Shown piece after piece: positions 1-12,430 of a stretch of 64,000 bases of DNA. Position 1 is the first letter of the stretch, and each line of letters opens with the position of its first letter. Both the position numbers and the translations under genes were made by a program. The notes beneath the pieces were generated by a model. It searched no databases. It was not told where the DNA came from and was given only the letters and a program-made list of their open reading frames with translations. The stretch is taken from the NCBI GenBank assembly GCA_035578175.1, contig JAQMRL010000022.1, positions 2,046,001 to 2,110,000 of the forward strand. Direction: 5' to 3'. This DNA is from Catonia carolina (Eukaryota > Arthropoda > Insecta > Hemiptera > Achilidae).

Positions 1-1003
1 GTTTTCCTGTTATGGCAGAAATCAAATACTTTCTTAGTGAGTGTGTTGGAATCCATTCTGTGCAAGTGTCCAAAAAAGAGCAGTCTTCTTTTCTTCATTG
101 TTGCCACTACTTACTTACTTACTACTTGCTTACTACTTACATTACTTCTTTATAATATTAGTTTACATTTAATTACAAAAATTATATTGAAAAGTTATTT
201 TCTTCTTACAGATTTCTTTTTTTAAATAATAAATTTTCGTGTTCCTTGTTAATAAGAAAACATATTGAACCGAAACAAGATTGAGTTTACTGATTTGAAG
301 GGCTTCAGTGAAAAACAAAAGCACATAGTAGATGGAGGTAAAAATAAAAACCTGCTGTGATTGAATACTGAGAATGAAAGCGGCAAAATGTTTCCAGAAT
401 TAAATAAAGCACTGAATATTATCTTGATGACAAACGAGAAAATTAGAATACTACGTATAGTTATAAAATTTTCATAAGTATAAAAATTATCTTAAGGTGA
501 TATACAAGCCTTACTTTTTCCTACTGTTTAATTCCGGAAAATCAATAATTTTACAAAAGATACTACTTATTTTGTAAAACACATAGGTTTATTTTCTTTC
601 TCTTGACGCTATATAAAAGAATCTGCTGTACTAATTCGGCTGTGGGAGTCTTTATTGTCGGTTTTACTATCGGCTTCGGATATCGCTCCACAAAATCTTT
701 TTTATTCCGAATTGTAACAAAGCATTGGAACATACTAGTAGCTGCTATACTTTCTTTTATTCATTTTGTAAAAGTAATAAATTCCAACTGAATTCGCTTA
801 AGTATTTAAGTGAAAGTAATACGCAGTAAATAATGAAGACGTTGATGAAGATCAATATAGATAGTATATATATAATTTCTATAACAGTAAGTAAAACTAT
901 GTAAAAGGTTAATTAAATGGTTGTATTGAAAAAATACAACTTCTATAAAATGCTTCAAATAATTCTAAACAAATTTGCCATCGTTATTTTCATCTACAGT
1001 TGA
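1..1003. other. AT-rich sequence, nothing recognised
   Basis: Short open frames here (62 codons at 37 and 603) show no domain or compositional sign of coding. A CTTACTTACT-type simple run lies near 110-150. I see nothing else to annotate. Confidence 0.6.
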
Positions 1004-1330
1004 GCCGTTCTTAGTTTGCTCCTACTGTCAACTAACAAAAACCACCTACCACAGGGTGCACGCTAGAGTCTGCGACTTTACGGATGTCGTATTCCTATTA
1101 AGTTAACTATTTTTTTTAAATTATAGGTACTTAAAGTACTAAAAATATCAGTTATGATATGATGTAGGCCTAACAATTTCATTCAGAAAAAAATTTAAAA
1201 GTATTTTGTATTTAAATACTTTTGAAAGTATTTTGTTGTTACTTTGTAATCAGCGTGTACTCATTTTAATATAATGCGCATGCTCAGTGACATCATTATT
1301 TGTTTACATTAGGAGCAAACTAAGAGAGGC
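1004..1330. mobile_element. Small inverted-repeat element (MITE candidate)
   Basis: A ~21-bp inverted repeat bounds this 327-bp stretch. The left arm 1004-1024 contains TCTTAGTTTGCTCCTA and the right arm 1310-1330 contains its reverse complement, with about two mismatches at the outer end. The inner flanks also show partial similarity (TGT-AAC-AA). There is no coding capacity and no convincing target duplication, so a MITE is likely but the superfamily is unknown. Confidence 0.5.
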
Positions 1331-2369
1331 TGGACTTTACTTACATTCGTATTAAGTTACAAACAATGGTACTACCTCAAACTACAAACTACATTTTACC
1401 GAACTGTCAATAGTTGATTTAATGGACTTCGATTTAAAGGACCTTTAATTTAACGGACTAGCCTCCTAAATAAATAAAACGGTTTGAAAAGTACAGAAAT
1501 CTAAGGAATGTTAATTTTTGTGAAGAGAAACCTTTCTTCTTGAAAGGTATTGTTTGGGTCCCAGCTCCTTGTAGTTGGAAGGAATGCACTGCGTTGTTAT
1601 AGTAGTGGGAGAATAAATGAATAGTGTTTCACAGCTGATGCATTTGTAATGGTAGCGTACACTAACTAGACTAAAAAATATTCTTATCATCCGGCGCATT
1701 AATTTAACAAATACCAACCGGATTATTAACTTGGTCGGATTCATAATATTTAACTTACCAATTTATATCAAAATATTTAAATAAGTAAATGTAATAAATA
1801 CAAACAAATATGTTAAATACGGAAAGTTTGAAAACGAATGTTTTGTATCAGAGTAATACAACAATCGTTCTCCCACCATGCGTTACTCATTCATTATACC
1901 TGACCCGTACCCTTCATCCCGCAACTACACGGAGCTTGGAACTGCACAATACAGTTTTTTGAAAGTTATGATAAGAATAAGGCTATAAACAAAACCAATG
2001 TTTTCTTAACACATTGTAGAAATATACTTAACCGATTGTTATAACTGAAAGACGTCCAATTTAACGGACTTTTACAACAACGCGCATCGGTATCCTCCCA
2101 ATTAGTCTGTTAAATCGAGCATTGACTGTATTTAGTTTATACTACTATAATTTTACAAGGATTCATAATATATTGACTCTAAAGTCATTTTTCCGTCTAT
2201 TGTGTTATGTGTACTTCTGACAGTGTAATTTATTACCTGTCAGGAGCCGCTGGTATTGTTTTTCCTTCTAGTAAAAAATAGTAAAAATGTTTGTATTCCA
2301 TTGAGCTATTATGTTCTTTATATTATTTATTTTTTTGAATTTTCTAGTAGGTATAGGTATAATTATATA
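1331..2369. other. AT-rich sequence, nothing recognised
   Basis: The word ATTTAACGGACT recurs near 1447 and 2058 and in altered form near 2100 and 3640, which may be remnants of an old repeat. The minus-strand frame at 1511-1744 has no recognisable domain. Confidence 0.5.
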
Positions 2370-2580
2370 CAGTATTTGTGAAGTAGTTGGTAACGTGCTC
2401 GCCTCTCATCATACGGTTTTGGGTTCGAATCCCATTCAGGCATGGCATATTTTCATACGTTACAAAAAAATCATTTCATCCTTCACCGTCTGCATTAGCA
2501 GTAATTGCAGAAGAGTCGGACGTTAAACGAAACAAAAAAAAAAGCAGTAATTGCAGAACAGTCGGACGTTAAAAAAAATT
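2370..2580 (+). repeat. tRNA-derived SINE, head A / tail 2
   Basis: The head has the A-box-like AGTTGGTAACG and the B-box GGTTCGAATCC at about 2420-2430, followed by a body GGCATGGCATATTTTCATAC shared with copies at 13108, 46058 and 48555. The 3' part carries tail 2, a block around GCATTAGCAGTAATTGCAG and GTCGGACGTTAAA. The tail is partly duplicated in tandem (about 2500-2535 and 2543-2580), separated by an A-run. The 5' end of the head is degraded. Confidence 0.8.
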
Positions 2581-2975
2581 GTACCAAAGTCACGTTTCTA
2601 CGACAACTAGAAATATTTTTTTATTTTAATAAAAACACATGTCATGTGAAAATTTTCCTGTTTCCGCAAACAAGTCATATTGTGTACATGATTTTTAGTT
2701 ATTTAGTCACTAATTTTTATGAATTATTTTAGTATTTCTATTTCAATCTAGAAGACATTTTTGTTTTTAAGGTTTAGGTTATGCAATTTATGTTGTATAA
2801 ATTAATCATGAAGCAGAAATTAACTAAAAAAGTACGTTTTTATATAGAAATACGTTTATAAATTTCAATCACCATTTCCCAAAAACCGTGTTTTTTCAGA
2901 CCTGTTTTCTCAAGAACCAATGAAGTTTTTTCTCTAAAAAAATGTTAATGGCACATTTCTTACATGTATTTACAT

Positions 2976-3120
2976 CAACAGATAGGGGCATTTGACGTTA
3001 TTTTAATTTATAAACAAATATAAATTTTTTTATATAAAGTTTCAGTATTGGAGTAGTCATTCACGGAAAAATTTAAAATTTTATCTATATATTTTAAAAT
3101 GACTCCGTCTATCTGTTAAC
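2976..3120. repeat. Imperfect inverted repeat, possible fold-back element
   Basis: CAACAGATAG at 2976-2985 pairs with CTATCTGTT at 3109-3117, with further imperfect pairing inward on both sides. The interior is AT-rich and non-coding. It could be a decayed MITE or chance pairing in AT-rich DNA. Confidence 0.3.
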
Positions 3121-4059
3121 ATATCAATGAATAACTGGTTAAAATTTGAAGATTTTCTGGCCATAGATAACGGAGAAAACGGGTCAAACATTAACGTGGG
3201 CTAAGATAGCAGTTCCGACTACCCTCAATGTTATTTAGTTTTCTTAATATAATTTTTTTTTTCTGTATTGTATAATAACAATATATTCGCCAAACAATTT
3301 GACAGTTGGCTTATTTATGAACAATAACTTTTTGAAAACTTCCAACTCCTCTACAACCCGCAGTTTCCACCCACGACTACGACTGGCAGCAAGGATTGCG
3401 AGGTGGTACAGCAGGACAGCTTTAAAATTGTCTTGTATGTTGTACTAGTTTATTCCTTCTTTTTATTTTCATTTATCTTTTACTTATAAAAAGTCAACAG
3501 GTGAGCAAACAATTATCACATTTAACACGAAACACATAGGACAACATGTAAAAACAGCGTTATTTTACAGTAGCCTATTTAACGTAATATTTCCCTTGTA
3601 TTGTATAATTATACTGCCGTCTTCATGGTACAAATTTACTAGTCCGTTAAAGTCGTTTACAGTTTCTTTATGGTTTACGTAAAGTACAGTTCTCTTATGG
3701 TTTTATCTGTTATTGGTGTTACATCTCTTTATAGCACTAGGAAATAATCTAAACTTTTTCAACGCTGTGCAAGGCATCCACAGTACGTATCGATATACCG
3801 AATATTTCCCTTGAAATGTACGATGTGAGTGTATACCGCCTCCTGTATTTTGCGCCGCGCGCTTAGACTTTGAAATCCAGAGTATGACAGTTCATCTTCA
3901 TAGTTGTCATTATTTAGTTGTCTTCAAATTCATCCAAAATGTTTGAAATTTTTTAATTTTCAGGATCCAAAAATATTTCAACGGCATGTTATTGGCGATA
4001 AAAAATACATAAAAATGTAGTAATTCGAAAATTTCAGGTTGCACCCGCTCCCCAAAGGT
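3121..4059. other. AT-rich sequence, nothing recognised
   Basis: Two slightly GC-richer patches (about 3350-3420 and 3830-3870) have no recognisable coding frame or repeat structure. Confidence 0.5.
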
Positions 4060-5010
4060 GGTGGTAAACTTTTTTCATCTCCTAAACGCTGCATGGTAGC
4101 GAAAAATTGTATTGAACATCGTTTGTGCCCCTTCCCAAGTCCTTCAAGACCATGTAGCTTAAGTCTCCCTTAACCCATCAAGTTGCAGAGAAAATGGAAA
4201 AAAACTCTAATTCCCATACCTTAAAACCACAAACATTGAAATACTTCAAACATTAACTTAAAACTTTAAAACTTTCAAATATTGTGATCTACCCAACCCC
4301 TTTGGCAGCCAAACTTCAACCTGTGTGGTTTTGATTCTGATCCACCTACCCCTCTGAGGTCGAGACACGTAAGCGGCGCGAAGCGCCGCTGGAGTGGCGA
4401 GTAATATATGTATAATAATAATGAATTTTGTTTTATTTATTGGCCTCCCAACTCCCCTCATAGCTAACCCTACCCGCACTCAGGAAATACCTAAAGTGGG
4501 GGATTAGAATGGTAGGTCGATGGGGAAAAGCACAGCAGAATAGCAAAAGTCTATGCCTTAATAAATCCAAAATTGGAGGCCTTTAATAGGCAGCCAATAT
4601 AATAGAAAAAGAAAAAATTCAAAGCAAACAAATAAAGGAACACAGTCTGGAGAGAACCTACATCATTAAGCTGAACATAAACTTATAGCACAGTTCCTAC
4701 TGGGACAGTCACAGGACACACTCACAGAAAATAAAACACCTGGTAAATGAATACAAGGCCAAAACTCAGGATAAACAGAAGGAAACTAGCATACAACCAG
4801 CGCTCCACAATAACTAATTGCTGGCTATTAGTATTAGTGTGTCCAGAGCAGACACAACCTACCTAACTTCCAAGCGGCTCCAAGACACCAAAAGTCTTTA
4901 TAGGGCAGACTTCATAGCGCTAGTCAGATACTTCATTCACTGACTTACTTGTCATCTAGCAGTCCCAAGCGCCACGTGTCGTTGCACATCCAACTCCTCA
5001 TGCCCATCCC
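4060..5010. other. GC-richer block, probable unidentified repeat
   Basis: Base composition differs from both flanks: it is clearly richer in C and G over ~950 bp. It contains a perfect 7-bp-stem hairpin, GCGGCGC-GAA-GCGCCGC, at 4373-4389. A 73-codon minus-strand frame (4258-4479) crosses the hairpin but matches nothing I know. The block may be a decayed transposable element of another family; no termini were found. Confidence 0.35.
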
Positions 5011-5954
5011 CAGTGATGTTATTTTATGATGATAAAAAAATAATAGGCTTATTGATTACAAAAAAGGTTACTTGCGTTCAAATCTAAACCAACAAACTTG
5101 ACAAAAAATTTAACTGGTCATTAAGGGTGCCATTTGAAAAACTGGTTTTAAAATTAAGTTTTTTTTAAATAGTGTATTAATTTTGCAATCAGTTAAATAT
5201 TAAACACAAAAATTTTAAGCAAAAACTATAACAAAAATTAAGTTAATGAATAATTGTATACGCTTCCGTTTTGATAAATATGCTTTGGTATATAAGAACG
5301 TACGTATATGTTATTGGATGCGGTTATAGAAAATCATATTGTTCCCTCGTAAAATAGCACGCGTACATTTTTAGGTAAAAAAAATTTACTTTAGGTAATA
5401 TAGCATTTAATAATAAAAGATAATAGGTTTAGTGAGGCTAAAATTTTGTTATCTGATGTCAATATAAAAATAACTCTGGATTTGCTTGCTTAATTTTTTT
5501 ATTTAATTTCATCAATGATTATGATTGATCGTATCATTTTGGACGTTTCCGTAAATACAAAACAATTTCATCACAGATTGAACAGAACTTTAATTAATAT
5601 TTTATCTTCAAATTGAAATTGTAAATCAGCCTCAATTTTTCTCACAAATCATATTTTATAGAGTATGAACCTCAACAAAAACATTTTAAAAAATTTCTTT
5701 CAACAAATGAAGTAATTCAGATTATCTCATGATCATTAATGAGAGGAAAGCATAGTAATTGGTCCAGTTGTATTAGATCTGATGAAAATGTATTTCGTTA
5801 CTTGCTGACTCGATTTTGCAGCTGTTTATTCCCTACTAGATTCATTGTTTCTGTGAAATGAGCTTTTAATGTTTAAAAAATTTGTTATTACTCATTTTTC
5901 GTTCACCGTAAAAATTCCCACAGCTAAGAGCATTTTACAAGATGAAACTAACCA
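5011..5954. other. AT-rich sequence, nothing recognised
   Basis: No open frame of note, no inverted repeat and no recognisable repeat family was seen. Confidence 0.6.
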
Positions 5955-6022
5955 CAAACGTGGAGTAGCTCTACAGCGCTAGCCTACAAAGCGGAAGATC
6001 CCGGACTCGGCTAGAAATATGG
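5955..6022 (+). repeat. SINE head C fragment
   Basis: The stretch around GCGCTAGCCTACAAAGCGGA followed by a CCCGGACTCGGCTAG-like B-box region matches the tRNA-like head of the SINE C copies on the minus strand at 29869, 33322 and 43087. The body and tail are missing. It stops just before the fold-back element at 6034. Confidence 0.55.
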
Positions 6023-6033
6023 AAAACAAAACA

Positions 6034-6188
6034 CACTGATACCATTCCTTAATGCACTACAAACGCTAAATACTAAGAAGTTGATGCTACTTCATACTTT
6101 TTTTAATAAAGTGATAAAAGAAAAATATCAAGTAGCATCAACTACTTAGTAATAGGCGTCTTCAATTTGATAAGGAATGGTATCAGTG
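6034..6188. mobile_element. 155-bp fold-back element (MITE candidate)
   Basis: The outer 18-bp arms, CACTGATACCATTCCTTA at 6034-6051 and its exact reverse complement at 6171-6188, are followed inward by a second pairing: AGTTGATGCTACTT near 6080-6093 with AAGTAGCATCAACT near 6130-6143. The whole unit could snap back into a long hairpin. It is non-coding and no clear target duplication is visible. Confidence 0.65.
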
Positions 6189-7314
6189 AGTTTCATTTTA
6201 CTTCATGTAAAATAAAAAAATATTGAAAAACATTAAGCCTACATTTAATTATATTACATTGAACAATTTAAAAATTTTCCTGGTAAAGTAATAGTTTCTT
6301 ACAGATATGGTTTCGTTTAAAAAATGTACATCCATCTAGATGTTTTTCTCTTTTATGATAGAAAAATATCACCATATCTGGTTTTAAATTAGGTTGCTTT
6401 CCTCGTGTCATAAACTAATACGTCGGATTATGGAAATCTCCATGCAAATTTATAGAATAGAAATTTACATATATTCTTGAAGACACTTTTTTATCTGAAG
6501 TGGTGAGATATAACAAAATTAGAATGAAATATTTCAGAGAAAAATGAAACCGCAAATATGACACTGACATGACAATAGAAATCCCACCCAGTATGAGAAA
6601 CGTAGCATTTCGTATCAAGAGTAGGTGTTTGTATTCAAAAATAAATCTCATAGGTATATCGTAAGAAAACCTAGGAGCCTAAACAAATAAAAAATATTTG
6701 TTATTAAAGAAAAGTAGGCTGTGTCACACATTTCTCAATTGAACTGCTATTATTACTTAAATATTTAATTAAAATCAATTGCCCCAAAAACAAAATATTT
6801 TACAAGTTCTAATCATTAATGGAAAGCGTTATTCTTTCTTATCAAATTTACAGACAAGTATTTTTCCCTAGCGACGTGTTATTCTGGTACTCAAGAATCG
6901 TTTGCATCAATGTTCAGCAAAAGTTTACATTTTAAGAGATTTATTCTCATCGATTCTAATAAAAACATATGTACATAAAGAATTTTCACAGAAATATACT
7001 CTTTCGAAAATAATTATGTAGAAAAAATAAGAATTACGTATTTCCTCACACAAGTATCTCATAAGTAAAAGTAGACTTACAGTATATTGTATTACTACTA
7101 TACATTATATACTTTATACTCTATTATAATATTATAAACAACTCAAAAGGTATTACTTTATGTTACATAAGTACTCACGTAGACTAAGTAAAACATTTTA
7201 AAACCTCTAAGTATATTTAAGTGTATTTACTTAAAGATACAGCTTGACGTGACGTATGTCATGTTTTATATTATACAGTATAACCGCATTCAAATTGGCA
7301 AAATCCTGCAAAAA
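6189..7314. other. AT-rich sequence, nothing recognised
   Basis: The minus-strand 78-codon frame at 6415-6651 is hydrophobic by AT-rich composition and has no recognisable domain. No repeat structure was seen. Confidence 0.55.
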
Positions 7315-8230
7315 CCAAACTTGGAAGAGGAGGAAAACGTATATCAGTAAACTCCTTAGGATTCGCGGATGATTCGGCCCTGCTAGCCCTTAATATGACT
7401 GAAGTGCGTGCGCAAATTGCTAGCCTTGAAGATATAGCCCAAAAAATTGGGTTAAAAATTTCCTATGAAAAGACTGAAATCATGGCTATCAACCCAGTAT
7501 CCATAAATAAAGTGAGAATTAATGATAAAGAAATTCGATTGTCTCAACAGTTCAAATATCTAGGAGAATTTCACAAGGAATAACCTGGCAAACGTACAAA
7601 AAATACCTTTTAATGCATGCTAAAATCCACCACTACAAAACAGTTGTTCTCCCAAAGGCGCTTTACGCCGGTTAAAACAATTTTTCACATTAAGAATAAA
7701 GCTAAAACTGACCAACTTCTTAAAATAGAACGCAGAATTATCAGAACTTGCCTTAACAAGAATTATAAAAAAATGGGGTATGGCAAAGTCCTTCTAATGA
7801 AACTGTTTTTAAGGAAATTGATCCGATTATAAGTGTGATGAAAAAAAAAGGATTTCCTACTTTTTCCACATTTTAAGAATGCCGAATGATAGAATATTGA
7901 ACCAACTGATCCTCGGGAACTTGAACAGGAAGATTACGAGAAGATACTTCGAAGAGATTAAGAGGGATCTCAATGAAATTGAATTGCTAATTGAAGACGC
8001 GTTTTATAAGAAAAAATAAATAGTACTCTCAAAACACACAGATTTTAGTGGGGAAAAGCAGAAAGAGGCACGGTGGTGGTTACAGATGAGATACAGATAG
8101 AAAGATCAGACCGCCTCAAAAAAATCCGGCAAAACCGAAAGGCTAGACCAATACGTTTTGCAGAGAATATTAGAAATTGATTGGCTTTGTGGTCCAATGT
8201 GGCCTCAAAACCTTTAAAAAATAACCTCAT
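7315..8230 (+). pseudogene. LINE ORF2 remnant: reverse transcriptase FADD motif to C-terminus
   Basis: This is the decayed 3' half of a non-LTR retrotransposon polymerase. An open segment to 7583 reads through SLGFADDSALLALN, with the catalytic FADD of the reverse transcriptase at 7362-7373, then the conserved GLKISYEKTEIM and QFKYLGE blocks. After frameshifts the conserved thumb/connection part continues (LLKIERRIIRT at about 7710-7745), then the RMPNDR-type segment and charged C-terminus near 7875-8170. At least three frame breaks are visible, so it cannot be functional. The C-terminal pattern resembles the fragment at 54426-54842, suggesting the same LINE clade. There is no clear poly(A) or target duplication. 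Confidence 0.8.
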
Positions 8231-8424
8231 TCACACACGTTAATGTTTATAATGGTGTATTGTGTTAACTGTTAAGAACGTTCTGAAAAATTCTATTCAC
8301 AACTTTCTAGAAGGCTAGTTAAGTGATGAAATAAATAGATGTGCATCAGTCACTCCATGATTGAGGTTTGTTCGAAAAATCGTGCTGTAAAGTTGAATAA
8401 AGTTTGTTGTTCAGAGTACTATCT

Positions 8425-8880
8425 GCTTCTTCAGTTTCGAATGGTGGCGACCATCATTGCAATTTTCACTTTGTTTGTTGCACTGCGAAATAGCTTTTCT
8501 AAGCTATTTCCAAACCAAATTCTCAGTTTTCAATCCCACAACACCCTTCTTCTGCCAGATCTTCGTTTTCCATATATTTTTCCCTGCAGAATGACTTGTA
8601 GTAACGAATGTCTTGAATCTTTCACAAAATGATATGTCCAAAATAATGGAGTTTACACTTGATGGTGAAAATTGCTACAACGTCTTTCTTCTTTCTCCTG
8701 AGAACCTCTATATTTGGCATCCGAGCAGGCCACGGGACATTCAACATTCATCTGTTCAGTCAAATCTCAAATGCCTCCAATTTCCTTGAGATACATTATC
8801 AGAAGTTCAGGGCTCTACACCGCATAGGAGCACAGAAAAGTCATAACATCTCAAAGTGCAATAACTTTTTATTTTTTAAC
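8425..8880 (-). pseudogene. LINE ORF2 3' fragment
   Basis: On the minus strand, broken frames give a YGVEP-WT-type segment, PARMPNIEVLRRKKK, YFGHII, then LQVILQGKIYGKRRSGRRR and NSLEKLFRSATNKVKIAMM. This is the conserved C-terminus of a LINE family also present at 16610-16879, 29449-29645 and 41395-42018. Several stops and frameshifts are present. The plus-strand frames at 8339 and 8659 are antisense shadows of it. Confidence 0.7.
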
Positions 8881-10934
8881 AAGTAATCATACTACTGTGA
8901 CGTTAAACGAATAAGTTTGAAAAAATTATTTTTTTTTTTATTTCTATTTAAGAAATTCACAATCTGTTGGAAACAGTCAGTGAATGTGATAACACAAAAT
9001 TTGGAAAAAATGAACATGGTAAATAAACGTGAGTGGAGACACAGTCCAGTGATAGAACTCCGACGTAAAATTAAATTTTAAATAATAAATAGAAATTTAA
9101 ATTTATAAAAATCCCCATAATCAAGTCAAAACATAAGTTTCTTTGGATCCTATCGAATTGAGCAATCAAAGGAAATGATAAAGCATATGAAGCAACTAAA
9201 CGTGTGACTTCATTTACAAACAGACTATGTGAATCTTCCCACAGAGACTTCAAAAAGTCAGAAACAGGATAAAATTAATTGGAACGAACGGTAGAAACAA
9301 TTAACGCTAACTAACCTACACAGAGTACGGACAAACACCTTTGACATATAGCCGGAAATGTTTGACAACACATAAGATCAAATGATACTGGTATACGAAT
9401 TGAACACAAGAAACTAACGCACAGTTATATTGTAACAAAATAATCGAGATAAATCTTTATAAAAAAGAAATTCTCTTAAAAAGTTACAGTAATTTATTTA
9501 AGTAATTGTTGCAGGCAACTGGAACTTTTGAAATATATTTTAATTTTTTTATTGTATTAAATTTTGGATGTTTCGCTAAAATTATTGTCATCTCAATATA
9601 ACTTATAAAAAGAATTTCAAAACTTATTACATGATATTTCCGGATCAATGAAGTTTGTTAATGATTTTGATTAAAAAATCATACTTTGAGTTTAAAGTTG
9701 CTTTTAAATTTATCGGTTGGTTTCTACAAGATTTTAGAGACACTGGCTGAGAACGAACCGAGATATTATCACTTTTTAGTTCAGCGTAATTTAGTTATTG
9801 CACAATGGAGGCGGCCAACCATACGTTTTGTTTGTTGCAGCATAGTTACTATACTGTAATAAAAGATTACATAACTTCAATGTTTTTGGAAAGTAAAAAT
9901 ATAACAGAAGATTATCTCCAATTTGTATTTTGTAAAGAAAATAAGTTAATGTGACCTTAAAAAAAAGAGTGTAAAAAGTTTAATACACCTTTAATTTTGT
10001 TTACAACTTTTGGTAATATTGGATCACAGGTACTACTTCTCTTAAATAATATTTACGTGATATTACGTTGTTTCGTAAAGTATAATAGCTGAGCTTACTA
10101 AGAAATTCTCTGGGGGAAAATGTGCCACTAACGATTTACAAAATGACAGTGGAAAATTGCTCTGAAAATGGTTTGCGTTTATGAAATGTAACACTAATGT
10201 ACAATGTTAATTTACCACCTGTGACCGACCATATTTCCTTTAAGTATCTCTATCTACACACTAACATGATTCCTAATAATTGTCAATAAATAATCGAGAT
10301 AAACTGTGAATCAGTAATAATAATTGTGGTGTATATGGAATTTCAAAAAAAATTATGAATTTTTTATTTTGATAGAAGCAAAATGTTAAACTGTATATTT
10401 CATCAACGTTCATTAGATATTTATTCAAATTTATATATTTTGTCACATATTTTATATTATTATTAATTCTATTCACCAGTTCCAATTTTTATTCTTCAGT
10501 TTTTTATGATAATTAAACTCAATTAAAATGGTCGTGTAAAAAATATCTGTTTCAAAATATTACTAGAATATTTGATAAGTAAGATTATTGTAAATTAATG
10601 TATTACAAAAATTCCTTTCTGAAAACAATGTTTAAAAAGGTTCGAAAAATACTATGTGCCGTTATTTGTTTGCATCAATATCTGGTCGAAACCTCTAAAA
10701 ATTTTATAAAACAAATTAATAAATTTTATTAATTTCATCCACACCATATGGGTAAACACAACTGCTGTTCAGTACAGCATGGATTCCGAAATTCCGTTAG
10801 TTTTTCAACGTTCAATGGAATTTTCATTTCATTCATAAAAATATCTCCACAAAAAATTTCCGTTTCTTTCAGAAGAGATAACGCTAATTAGAAGTGCCTC
10901 TTATACTTTTGCTCCTTTTTAAGGTATCTACAGC
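8881..10934. other. AT-rich sequence, nothing recognised
   Basis: There is no recognisable coding segment or terminal inverted repeat. Short frames at 9071 and 10273 (minus) look non-coding. Confidence 0.55.
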
Positions 10935-11760
10935 TATTACCTTCCCTTAACCAGATCCTCCGTTCACGCCTATTCACCCAACCTCATTCCCCAAGCCTCT
11001 CTCCTGCACAGCTTCGTCCATCCCGTCCCTCCATGATTTCCGTGGCTTGCTCTTCCCTCTTCTTCCCTCTGGGCTCCATTCCTTTATCTTATGACTCCAT
11101 CCGGTCTCCACTCTTCTGGCATGCCCACACTACAACAACCGCTTTTCGTCTATGTGTTTCATTATATTCTCTTGTACGTCCATCCGCCTTCTAATTTCCT
11201 CATTTGATAACTTTTCCAATCTGGTCAAACAGCAGCATCTACGCTCCATTTCTGTTGCAATAATTTTATTTTTGTTTCTCTTGTTTATGACCCATACTTC
11301 TGCAGCATAATTCATAATGCTTCGTACTATGGAGTTACATATTCTTAGTCTTGTTGCTTAAATGCATATTTCAAATTACTGGAACTGGTTTTCTAATGAC
11401 TGTTCTTACTTGTCCCAGTTTTTTTTTAATATCCTGCAATTTTATGGCATCTTGCGTTAGAGTAAACCCCAGACATTTGAATTGGTTGGTACTCTTGATT
11501 TCTAAATTATCTTGAAGGTCTGAATTTTCTGGATGTTGTACGGTTACCAGATATTCTACTTTTCCAAAAATTATCTCCAAGCCTGCTTTCTGGTACTCAT
11601 CTTTCAGTTTTCTCAAAATTTAGCTGAGGTCCTCCTCATCCAGCGCAACAACAACTTGGTCGTCGGCAAAACACAAGGGCAAAAAGTGTGCTTTCCTAAT
11701 TGGCACTCCCATTCCTTGGTATTTCAGTTTCCAGCTTCTTAAGGTATTCACTAGGAAGAT
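10935..11760 (-). pseudogene. LINE ORF2 remnant with FADDQ motif
   Basis: Read on the minus strand, this gives PLCFADDQVVVALDEEDL (reverse transcriptase catalytic motif, about 11640-11690), LKDEYQKAGLEI, the QFKCLGF block, MNYAAEVWVINKRNKNKI and EMERR (about 11220-11310), and a C-terminus with EWSPEGRRGKSKPRKSWRDG (about 10995-11055). This order matches the end of a non-LTR retrotransposon ORF2. Stops and frameshifts interrupt it. It belongs to a different LINE lineage from the 7315 copy, judging by the distinct tail. Confidence 0.8.
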
Positions 11761-11907
11761 TTTCGAAAAATTTGGTGAGGTTGAGTACCCTTTTAACAAA
11801 CTGAAACAGATGTTTCAAATTTGGAAATCCTCATCCTGCTCCTCCTCTTTATAAACGTTTTAGATGTTTATTTGAATGAGTATAAGAAACAAAACAAGAT
11901 TAATTAT

Positions 11908-12042
11908 TGACCGCTTCTGTGGCTTGGTGGTTTTTTAATTCCCAGCTAGGGTCTGGAAATTATTAGCCTACATGTCAAAACCCACCGTTCCACAGTAGTC
12001 GCTAAAAACCATTATGTAGAAGCGACTGTAGATAAACTAAAA
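11908..12042 (+). repeat. SINE C, internally deleted
   Basis: The tRNA-like head GACCGCTTCTGTGGCTTGGTGG runs abruptly into AATTCCCAGCTAGGGTCTGG, so the region between the A- and B-boxes is lost. The body (AAAACCCACCG) and tail 1 remnants (GTAGTCGCTAA) follow. Compare the complete copies at 33322 and 43087. Confidence 0.6.
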
Positions 12043-12054
12043 TTTCTGTTTTAA

Positions 12055-12247
12055 TCCCTAATGAGAGTACGTTGCAATCTGTTCAATTTAAGAACAATAA
12101 GCAACCTCCATGACCCGATGTGATGAGGATGATGTACATGACGTGTATATGAGTGCATTCTTGTACAGACTCACGCCAACCATTCCTAAGAGAGTATGGT
12201 TTATTGAACCCCACCCACCAAAGTACACCAATAACCACTGGCTATAA
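12055..12247 (-). repeat. SINE D, 3' part
   Basis: The minus strand matches the 3' two-thirds of the repeat at 15091-15420. Shared blocks include TAGCCAGTGGTTA, GGGGTTCAAT, CATACTCTCT and GTTCTTAAATTGAACAGA. The tRNA-like head is absent here. Confidence 0.65.
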
Positions 12248-12430
12248 CTAAAATAAAAACTAATTCTTATAATTTTCTAAACCAGCAGGATAATTTCAAT
12301 ATTTTGTGTTCTTTTCCATGTATGATCGACGCAATAATCAGTAATTTTAATAATTAACCAAGGTAAAACATGTGAAACTATAAGACACAAAAAATAAAAT
12401 AACGAGAAGTTTTATAAAATTTACGTTTTT

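Noticed and set aside
8339..8886. Plus-strand frames of 97 and 75 codons
   Set aside because: Antisense to a decayed LINE on the minus strand.
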